Below, one piece after another: positions 1-5,058 of a DNA stretch of 6,537 nucleotides. The DNA is from an uncultured Ruminococcus sp. (GTDB taxonomy: Bacteria > Bacillota > Clostridia > Oscillospirales > Acutalibacteraceae), in the NCBI GenBank assembly GCA_905234305.1, contig CAJOHT010000113.1, positions 1 to 6,537 on the forward strand, in the 5' to 3' direction. The notes beneath the pieces are model-generated. The model made no database searches and had not been told where the DNA came from. It saw nothing but the letters and a program-made list of their open reading frames with translations. Made by a program: the position numbers and the translations under genes. Position 1 is the stretch's first letter. Each line of letters opens with the position of its first letter.

Positions 1-57
1 GTAATAGCCTGGGCAACAGGCAGATTGGCGGGGGAAAGCGCAGCGGTGAGGAATTAA
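1..57 (+). CDS. C-terminal end of a probable HI0933-like NAD(P)/FAD-dependent flavoprotein (partial)
   Basis: Only the last 18 codons are inside the window. In frame 1 they read VIAWATGRLAGESAAVRN and stop with TAA at 55-57. The pattern aromatic-A-x-G-x-L-A-G-x-x-A near the C-terminus resembles the final FAD-contacting helix of the HI0933/BaiN-like flavoprotein family, and in many Clostridia a member of that family lies just upstream of cmk. The identification therefore rests on a short motif plus gene order. No terminator is visible between this stop and cmk, so read-through transcription into cmk is possible. The last two codons fall inside the first unit of the heptamer array. Confidence 0.5.
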   Translation, partial: VIAWATGRLAGESAAVRN

Positions 58-125
58 GAATTAAGAGGTAAGAAGTAAGAATTTTAAGGTAATAGGTAAT
101 AAGTAATAGGTAATAAGTAATAAGT
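51..125. repeat. Heptanucleotide tandem repeat array, about 10-11 units
   Basis: Read in steps of seven from base 51, the units are GAATTAA, GAATTAA, GAGGTAA, GAAGTAA, GAATTTT, AAGGTAA, TAGGTAA, TAAGTAA, TAGGTAA, TAAGTAA and a partial TAAGTCT. The loose consensus is (G/T)A(A/G)GTAA. The 14-base pair TAGGTAA-TAAGTAA occurs twice exactly (93-106 and 107-120). The phase is unbroken across the array, although unit 5 has decayed. The TAA stop of the upstream gene is the end of unit 1. Because seven is not a multiple of three, the TAA triplets fall in all three plus-strand frames. Function is unknown; slipped-strand expansion is the likely origin. Confidence 0.8.
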
Positions 126-177
126 CTATAGCAGAACGTATCCAATGTATCCAAAACTTCTTAGTGTATCAAAAGTT

Positions 178-230
178 AGGAGGATATCACATTTATGATA
201 GGGACTGCACGGACAAATGAGGAGGATTAA
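178..230 (+). other. Possible 11-codon leader ORF with its own Shine-Dalgarno site
   Basis: AGGAGG at 178-183 is followed 11 bases later by ATG at 195. It opens a short frame, MIGTARTNEED, that stops with TAA at 228-230, four bases before the cmk start and in the same frame as cmk. The ribosome binding site of cmk lies inside the last codons of this frame, so translating the leader would expose or occupy that site. The arrangement suits translational coupling. A frame this short can arise by chance, and no conservation could be tested. Confidence 0.25.
219..225 (+). promoter_or_regulatory. Ribosome binding site of cmk
   Basis: GAGGAGG lies 8 bases upstream of the ATG at 234. This is a near-perfect Shine-Dalgarno match at ideal distance and fixes the cmk start. 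No convincing -35/-10 pair was found in the 58-218 spacer, so either the promoter is weak or atypical, or cmk is read from upstream. Confidence 0.8.
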
Positions 231-233
231 AAA

Positions 234-902
234 ATGAGTATAGCAATTGCAATTGACGGACCAGCGGGAGCGGGAAAAAGCACGATTTCAAAATCCGCTG
301 CTAAAAAGCTCGGATTTATATACATTGATACAGGAGCGCTTTACCGTACGGTAGGACTTGCCGCGTCAAGAGCGGGCGTAGAGCCTGTTGAGGGCAAGGA
401 AGTTGACGAGCTTCTTTCTAAAATCGAGGTTGAGCTTACCTTTAATGATAAGGGAGAGCAGGTCGTTCTTCTTAATAAAGAGGATGTTTCGGGACTTATA
501 CGTACTCCCGAGGCGTCTATGATGGCGTCTAAAATTTCCGCTGTACCTTCCGTACGAGCTTTTTTGCTTGATTTGCAGCGTGATATGGCTAAGAAGAATA
601 ACGTTATTATGGACGGACGGGATATCGGTACGGTTATTCTTCCTGATGCCGAGGTAAAGATTTTCCTTACAGCCGCTCCAGAGGCGAGAGCAGAGCGCCG
701 TTATAAGGAGCTTAAGGAAAAGGGAATGGACGTTAAGTACGAGGATATTTTAGCTGACGTAATTGAGCGCGACTATAACGATACCCACCGCGATATAGCG
801 CCGCTTAAGCAGGCTGATGACGCGATTTTAGCTGACACCACAGAAATCGATTTACAGGGCAGTATAGATTTGATCGTTAAGATTATTAAGGAGAACAGTT
901 AA
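234..902 (+). CDS. cmk: (d)CMP kinase (cytidylate kinase)
   Basis: Cytoplasmic enzyme that transfers phosphate from ATP to CMP or dCMP, feeding CDP/dCDP into nucleotide synthesis and recycling CMP released by phospholipid synthesis. The 222 residues match the usual bacterial length. Visible motifs are the P-loop GPAGAGKST (residues 9-17), DTGALYR (32-38, nucleotide-monophosphate site), IRTPE (89-93), GRDIGT (128-133), and the arginine-rich lid followed by RDYNDTHRDIAPLKQADDA (179-197), which is the CMP-kinase C-terminal signature. The start is set by GAGGAGG 8 bases upstream. It is the first complete gene of a packed run with plsC and ispH-rpsA. A cmk gene next to rpsA is a common bacterial arrangement. 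Nothing is missing or damaged. Confidence 0.97.
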   Translation: MSIAIAIDGPAGAGKSTISKSAAKKLGFIYIDTGALYRTVGLAASRAGVEPVEGKEVDELLSKIEVELTFNDKGEQVVLLNKEDVSGLIRTPEASMMASKISAVPSVRAFLLDLQRDMAKKNNVIMDGRDIGTVILPDAEVKIFLTAAPEARAERRYKELKEKGMDVKYEDILADVIERDYNDTHRDIAPLKQADDAILADTTEIDLQGSIDLIVKIIKENS

Positions 903-1532
903 ATGGCACAGTCAAAAGCGTTTTACGCTTTCGGACGCGTAGTATGCGCGCCTATAATGAAGTTGATTTACAGATATAAAATTATCAATAAGGCTAATAT
1001 CCCCGACGACGGAAAGGGTTATATTATTGCTTCTAATCATTTATCCTTTTCCGACCCTGTGCTTTTAGGACTCGGACAAAAACGACGCCTTAATTTTATG
1101 GCTAAAGACGAGCTTTTTAAGAATAAGTTTTTCGCGTTTATTATCCGTCACTTAGGTGCTTTTCCCGTAAAAAGAGGAGCGGGTGACGGAAAAGCTATAA
1201 AAAACGGCGAGGATATTATTAACGAAGGCAACCTTATGACGATTTTTATCGAAGGCGGAAGAAGTAAAACTGGCGAGCTTATGCGCCCGAGAAGCGGTTT
1301 TGCCGTAATCTCCCAGCAAACAGGAGCTTCCGTTGTGCCCGCGTGTATTACTAAAGTCGGCAAGCATAAATATTTCTGTAAAAGAATTATACATTTCTCT
1401 GAGCCTATTTCAGTTGAAGAACTCGGACTTGACTCAATAGACCGCAGGGCGCTTAAAAAAGCAGGTACTATGGTAATGGGAAAAATAAAAGAAATGAGAG
1501 AACAGGATTTAAATGAGTATTCGCGTAGCTGA
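903..1532 (+). CDS. plsC: 1-acyl-sn-glycerol-3-phosphate acyltransferase (PlsC/LPLAT family)
   Basis: Membrane-associated enzyme that adds the second acyl chain to lysophosphatidic acid, giving phosphatidic acid, the precursor of all phospholipids. The 209 residues carry the four family blocks: the catalytic H-x4-D in NHLSFSD (45-51, His46 and Asp51), the acceptor-binding block around GAFPVKR (85-91), FIEGGRS (115-121, a variant of the usual F-P-E-G-T-R-S) and VVPACI (144-149). A hydrophobic stretch near residues 8-25 probably mediates membrane contact; there is no signal peptide. The ATG directly follows the cmk stop codon, and AAGGAG at 888-893, inside the cmk end, gives a 9-base spacing, so the two genes are probably translationally coupled. 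The 3' end overlaps ispH by 20 bases. The precise acyl specificity cannot be read from the sequence. Confidence 0.93.
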   Translation: MAQSKAFYAFGRVVCAPIMKLIYRYKIINKANIPDDGKGYIIASNHLSFSDPVLLGLGQKRRLNFMAKDELFKNKFFAFIIRHLGAFPVKRGAGDGKAIKNGEDIINEGNLMTIFIEGGRSKTGELMRPRSGFAVISQQTGASVVPACITKVGKHKYFCKRIIHFSEPISVEELGLDSIDRRALKKAGTMVMGKIKEMREQDLNEYSRS

Positions 1533-3780
1533 AACAGCGGGTTTTTGCTTTGGAGTAAACCGCGCTGTCGATATTGTATATGACCTTATAAATAAAGGCG
1601 AGAAGGTATGTACTCTGGGACCTATTATCCATAATATGGAGATGGTGAATGAGCTTGAGAGCCGAGGATGTAGGGCGGTTGATAATCTTTCTGATTGTCC
1701 CGAGGACGCTACCTTGGTTATCCGCTCCCACGGAGTAAGCCAAAGCGTTATCGATAGTATTAACACGGCAGGTCTTAAATACGTTGACGCAACCTGTCCG
1801 TTCGTTAAGAAAATCCATAAAATCGTTACCGAAGCAGGGGAGAAAAAAATCCCCGTTTTAATAGCGGGAAATAAAAATCACCCCGAGGTTAAGGGCATAA
1901 TCGGACATTGTTCCTCAAACTGTTATACCTTTAATAATGAAGGCGAGCTTCTGGAATTATGCAAAATTATTCCTGTAGAGAATAATAATGACCTTTATGT
2001 TGTTGCGCAAACAACTTTTTCCGAAAAAGAATGGAAAAAATGTTTAAAAATTGTAAAAAAGGTCTATACAAATGCGAAAATTTTTGATACAATATGTAAG
2101 GCTACATCTGAACGTCAAAAAGAAGCAGATCTAATTTCCGGCAATTCTGATTTGATGATAGTTATCGGCGACCGCCACAGCTCTAATACGGCTAAACTTT
2201 ACGATATTTGTAAAAGCAGGTGCGACGATACCTTTTTAATTGAAACTGCGAAAGAGCTTGATAAAGATCTCGTTAGTAAATATCGTTCTATTGGTGTGAC
2301 CGCGGGTGCTTCAACGCCCGCAAGGATAATAAAGGAGGTACTGGATACAATGAGTGAAGAAATTAAATCCAGCGAAACAGTCGCAGAGACTGAATCTTTT
2401 GAGGAGATGTTAGAGGAATCCCTCAAAAATATGAATACTAACGAGAGGGTAAAAGGCGTAGTTGTTAGCATAGCTCCTAACGAAGTTATTGTTGATGTCG
2501 GAAGAAAACAGTCAGGTTTTATTCCTGTGGACGAGCTTTCTAACGATCCTTCGGTTAAGCCTGAGGACGTTGTTAAAGTAGGCGACGAAGTTGAGCTTCT
2601 TATTATGAAGACTAACGATGTTGAAGGAACTATTATGCTTTCTAAGCGCAGAGTTGACGCTCAGAAGGGCTGGGAAGAGATTAAGGCTTTAGCTGAGTCC
2701 CAGGAAGTTCTTACTGGTAAGGTAGCAAATGTCGTTAAAGGCGGCGTAATTGTTATATATAATGATAACCGTGTATTTATTCCCGCTTCTCAGGCTACTG
2801 CTTCGAGAGATGAAAATCTTGAGGATTTAGTAGGTAAGGAAGTTCAGTTTAAATTAATTGAAGCGTCCCAGCGCGGACGTATGAAGAGAATCGTCGGTTC
2901 TATCCGTGCGGTACTCCGTGAGCAGAGAGCGGCTCAGAGAGCTACATTCTGGGAGACTTGCGAAGTCGGCAAGCACTATAAGGGCGTAGTTAAGTCTATT
3001 ACAAGCTACGGCGCTTTCGTAGATTTAGGCGGCGTCTTCGGAATGATTCATATTTCCGAGCTTTCATGGACTCATATCAAGAACCCCTCCGAGGTTGTAA
3101 ACATCGGCGACGAGGTTGACGTATACGTTAAGGATATTAACGAGGAAACTAAGAAGATTTCTCTCGGCTATAAGGATCCCGACGCTAATCCGTGGGAAAT
3201 CCTCCGCCGTGACTTCCCTGTAGATACAGTTGTTGACGCTACAATCGTTGGTCTTACTACATTCGGCGCTTTTGCGAGCGTTATCCCCGGTATCGATGGA
3301 CTTATCCACATTTCTCAGATTGCCAATAAGAGAATCGAGAAGCCCGAGGATGTACTTAAGATAGGCGAAACAGTTAAGGCTAAGATCATCGCTATCGACT
3401 TCGAGAAGAAGAGAGTCAGCCTTTCAATCCGCGCTTTACTTCCTGTTGAAGAGAAGCCTGCTGAAGTGGCAGAGGAAGAGGAAGAAGTTATTGCTTCTAC
3501 AGAGGATGAGGTCGTAGCTTCTACCGAGACTCCTATCGAGGAGCCTGTTCCTACAGTTGAGGAAGTTGTAAAAGAAAAGGTTGAGAAAGTTAACGAAGAT
3601 ATCATCGAAAAAGTCGAAGAAGTTAAAGAGAGAGTTGAAGAAGCGAAAGGAAAAGTAGAAGAAGTAAAAGAAAAAGTTAAAGCACATGTTGAAAAAGTAA
3701 AAGAAGCGGTAGAAGAAGCTAAAGCGCCAGTAGAAGAGGCAAAAGTAGAAGCTGCTGAAGAAGCGTCTGAAGAAGAATAA
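1513..3780 (+). CDS. ispH-rpsA: Fused 4-hydroxy-3-methylbut-2-enyl diphosphate reductase / 30S ribosomal protein S1
   Basis: 755 residues in one frame. Residues 1 to about 278 are IspH (LytB), the iron-sulfur enzyme of the last MEP-pathway step, reducing HMBPP to IPP and DMAPP. The cluster cysteines are Cys12 (AGFCFGV), Cys95 (VDATCPFV) and Cys195 (DTIC). Substrate residues include His40, His73, His123, Glu125, Thr167/168, the SSNT block at 223-226 and AGAST at 264-268. Four S1/OB RNA-binding domains follow at about 311-379, 395-465, 486-553 and 571-640. They end in a Glu/Lys/Val-rich tail (645-755) that looks like a long coiled coil. IspH-S1 fusions are known in Clostridia, so the fusion itself is not new. 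The start overlaps plsC by 20 bases and has only a weak AGGA at 1504-1507. A much stronger ribosome binding site lies at the domain junction. A terminator follows the stop. Confidence 0.95.
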   Translation: MSIRVAETAGFCFGVNRAVDIVYDLINKGEKVCTLGPIIHNMEMVNELESRGCRAVDNLSDCPEDATLVIRSHGVSQSVIDSINTAGLKYVDATCPFVKKIHKIVTEAGEKKIPVLIAGNKNHPEVKGIIGHCSSNCYTFNNEGELLELCKIIPVENNNDLYVVAQTTFSEKEWKKCLKIVKKVYTNAKIFDTICKATSERQKEADLISGNSDLMIVIGDRHSSNTAKLYDICKSRCDDTFLIETAKELDKDLVSKYRSIGVTAGASTPARIIKEVLDTMSEEIKSSETVAETESFEEMLEESLKNMNTNERVKGVVVSIAPNEVIVDVGRKQSGFIPVDELSNDPSVKPEDVVKVGDEVELLIMKTNDVEGTIMLSKRRVDAQKGWEEIKALAESQEVLTGKVANVVKGGVIVIYNDNRVFIPASQATASRDENLEDLVGKEVQFKLIEASQRGRMKRIVGSIRAVLREQRAAQRATFWETCEVGKHYKGVVKSITSYGAFVDLGGVFGMIHISELSWTHIKNPSEVVNIGDEVDVYVKDINEETKKISLGYKDPDANPWEILRRDFPVDTVVDATIVGLTTFGAFASVIPGIDGLIHISQIANKRIEKPEDVLKIGETVKAKIIAIDFEKKRVSLSIRALLPVEEKPAEVAEEEEEVIASTEDEVVASTETPIEEPVPTVEEVVKEKVEKVNEDIIEKVEEVKERVEEAKGKVEEVKEKVKAHVEKVKEAVEEAKAPVEEAKVEAAEEASEEE
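2331..2352 (+). promoter_or_regulatory. Internal ribosome binding site and start codon for free S1
   Basis: AAAGGAGGT at 2331-2339 is a consensus Shine-Dalgarno sequence. ATG at 2350-2352 follows in the frame of the fusion (codon 280), with 11 bases between AGGAGG and ATG. Initiation here would give a 476-residue S1 beginning MSEEIKSSE, an acidic start like that of unfused clostridial S1 proteins, with all four S1 domains and the tail. The site falls exactly where IspH ends and is far stronger than the AGGA in front of the fusion start. The Shine-Dalgarno bases also encode IKEV, a normal IspH ending, so they could be partly fortuitous. Confidence 0.55.
3556..3753 (+). repeat. Coding heptad repeats: coiled-coil tail of the S1 part
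   Basis: Residues 682-747 of the fusion show a nearly unbroken 3-4 spacing of Val/Ile/Ala (for example 690, 693, 697, 701, 704, 708, 711, 715, 718, 722, 726, 729, 733, 736, 740, 743), with Glu and Lys filling the other positions. This is the a/d pattern of a coiled coil or amphipathic helix, built on variants of KVEEVKE. The DNA is a matching imperfect repeat of about 21 bases, very rich in purines on the coding strand. Lysine codons switch from almost only AAG in the S1 domains to almost only AAA in the tail. Confidence 0.7.
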
Positions 3781-3799
3781 TTGATTTTTTAATAAAACT

Positions 3800-3832
3800 A
3801 AAGGTCGAGAAGGAAATCTTCTCGACCTTTTT
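3800..3832. terminator. Bidirectional rho-independent terminator
   Basis: A perfect 13-bp stem (3800-3812 paired with 3818-3830) with a 5-base loop GAAAT. On the plus strand it ends in a run of five T (3828-3832), 20 bases after the ispH-rpsA stop. On the minus strand the complement of the upstream A-rich stretch gives a TTTAGTTTTATT tail. It therefore can end transcription of the cmk-plsC-ispH-rpsA run and of the convergent thrH-like pseudogene. Confidence 0.9.
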
Positions 3833-3854
3833 ATGTATTATTTACTTTTTGCTC

Positions 3855-4432
3855 TTAGTTTTTAAGCGCTTCTTTAATTGCAGCTAAGAATTCGTCAAAC
3901 TCCTCGAAAGCGGGGAACTGCGGATAATCCTTTTTAATCTGTTCGGTCGATTTAAAGAGGAATCCGTTCTGAGCTATCTCTATCATTCCGAGGTCGTTAT
4001 AACTGTCGCCCGCGGCGATAATGTCGAAGCCGATCGACTGCAGAGCTTTTACCGTTGAGTATTTTGATTTTTCCACCCTCATCTTAAAGCCTGTTATCTC
4101 GCCGTCGTCCGCAACCTCTAAAGCATAAGCGGAGCCGCGAACTGGGTAAAAGTATCGCTGATTATAATAACCTGAGTAAGAGAGCGTAATTCGTCTAAAA
4201 ATTCTTTAGCACCCTCAAGCGGATCGATCTGAGCTATTACGTCCTGGATCTCTTTAAGTCCTAAACCGTGTTCTTTAAGAATATTTAAACGGTAGTTCAT
4301 CAGTTTATCGTAATCGGGTTCATCTCTCGTAGTTTTCTTTAACTCGGGAATACCCGATACTCTCGCAAAATTAATCCAGATTTCAGGTACTAAAACGCCT
4401 TCCATATCTAAGCATACAATTTTCTGGCTCAT
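3855..4432 (-). pseudogene. thrH: ThrH-like HAD phosphatase, broken by an out-of-frame internal deletion
   Basis: Intact relatives (about 200 residues) act as phosphoserine phosphatase / homoserine phosphotransferase. The first half begins MSQKIVCLDMEGVLVPE at 4432, with GAAAGGA at 4447-4441 eight bases upstream. It carries HAD motif I (Asp9, Glu11, the ThrH-type D-x-E), the TTRDEPDYD block (34-42) and motif II SDT (92-94), then runs FAAPLML and stops with TAG at 4120-4118. The second half continues in another frame from about 4139, reading ALEVADDGEITGFKMR, then lysine-bearing motif III and motif IV AAGDSYND, and ends at 3855. Compared with my recollection of ThrH, about 12 residues (normally like KQLGWPT..C) are absent between PLM and LEV, implying loss of about 34 bp. 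Those residues are in no frame, so a one-base sequencing error does not explain it. A real deletion or a misassembly could. An earlier in-frame ATG at 4459 is less likely as the start, since it lies at the predicted transcription start. Confidence 0.8.
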
Positions 4433-4465
4433 ATGTATCATCCTTTCATTTTTAATCACTCGGAA

Positions 4466-4494
4466 ATTATATCACTTTTGTTTTACCGCGTCAA
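4466..4494 (-). promoter_or_regulatory. Sigma-A-type promoter for the thrH-like pseudogene
   Basis: Read on the minus strand: TTGACG (-35, 4494-4489), a 17-base spacer, then a perfect TATAAT (-10, 4471-4466). Transcription should begin near 4459, giving a leader of about 27 bases before the ATG at 4432. This is the best promoter match in the window. No terminator hairpin lies between the upstream gene ending at 4512 and this promoter, so the rlmD transcript may also run through. Confidence 0.8.
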
Positions 4495-4511
4495 GAAAGT
4501 TTGTCGGATAA

Positions 4512-5039
4512 TTATTTTTTTATTAACTTTATGATCCTTGGCCGGTTATATCTTTGCAATATTACAAATGACAGGTCAATTAGCGCTCCGATTATCGAAG
4601 TTATAAGGAATATAGGTAAATCGCCGAACCATATCGAAAGTATTATCGGTAAAAAGGATAATACAATAATTGTTTCGTGAACAAGCTCCGACTGACACAT
4701 TGCCTGAGCGATTTCGTCAAGACTGTGTTTTTTTATATCAAATAAATCGGGGCTAAATGTCGGCATATATTTTTTCCACTTTTTTACCTTAAGAATGTTA
4801 TAAAGTTTTTCCTCCCAATTATGGATCTGGTACCAGTTTTTTGTATAGTCGGCTTTATTCTTCATAAGAATATTAAATGTGTATCCAACAATAAGCCTCA
4901 TCCAAAAATGATAAGCTGTAGTGAAAAAGGTTAACGTTAAACTTAGAAACAGAACATTTTTGTTTATTGAGTATAATATAGTAAAAACTATAGCTGTGGT
5001 TAATGAAATAACAGCGATAATTATTATTGCTTTTTTCAT
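4512..5039 (-). CDS. Small integral membrane protein, CrtO-like (glycosyl-diaponeurosporenoate acyltransferase-like) family
   Basis: 175 residues with likely membrane helices at about 4-23, 28-52, 122-138 and 141-162, giving a hairpin-loop-hairpin layout. The middle loop is polar and basic, with KVKKWKKYMPTFSPDLFDIKKHSLDE (84-109). Conserved-looking points are His44-Phe-Trp, the QAMCQSELVHE stretch (112-122, with His121-Glu122) and QRYNRPR at 162-168. From memory, the last motif and the W-K-x-x-x-P loop resemble CrtO, the acyltransferase of staphyloxanthin synthesis, and related clostridial proteins of unknown role. No carotenoid gene is present here, so the true substrate is probably different, perhaps another lipid or glycolipid; that is inference. 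GAGGT lies 4 bases before the ATG. The gene starts 19 bases after the rlmD stop, so the two are probably co-transcribed. Confidence 0.6.
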   Translation of the reverse strand: MKKAIIIIAVISLTTAIVFTILYSINKNVLFLSLTLTFFTTAYHFWMRLIVGYTFNILMKNKADYTKNWYQIHNWEEKLYNILKVKKWKKYMPTFSPDLFDIKKHSLDEIAQAMCQSELVHETIIVLSFLPIILSIWFGDLPIFLITSIIGALIDLSFVILQRYNRPRIIKLIKK

Positions 5040-5058
5040 ATATACCTCAATATTATGC

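Noticed and set aside
155..177. Possible hairpin AACTT...AAGTT in the cmk leader
   Set aside because: Only 5 bp of stem around a 13-base loop without a T run; too weak for a terminator or a regulatory RNA.
1468..1818. Minus-strand frames opposite plsC and the 5' part of ispH
   Set aside because: They lie opposite conserved IspH blocks with the correct cysteines, so they are shadows of the real coding strand.
3315..3605. Serine/threonine-rich minus-strand frame opposite the S1 tail
   Set aside because: The Ser/Thr-rich, low-complexity product is simply the reverse complement of Glu/Ala/Val codons in the S1 part; no ribosome binding site or family motif is seen.
3855..4082. The second half of the thrH-like gene as an independent small protein starting at 4082
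   Set aside because: The homologous reading continues upstream of that ATG (ALEVADDGEITGFK), there is no good Shine-Dalgarno before it, and alone it lacks HAD motifs I and II.
4433..4511. Searched for a terminator or attenuator between the membrane-protein gene and the thrH-like pseudogene
   Set aside because: No stem of useful length was found; the interval is explained by the promoter and ribosome binding site.
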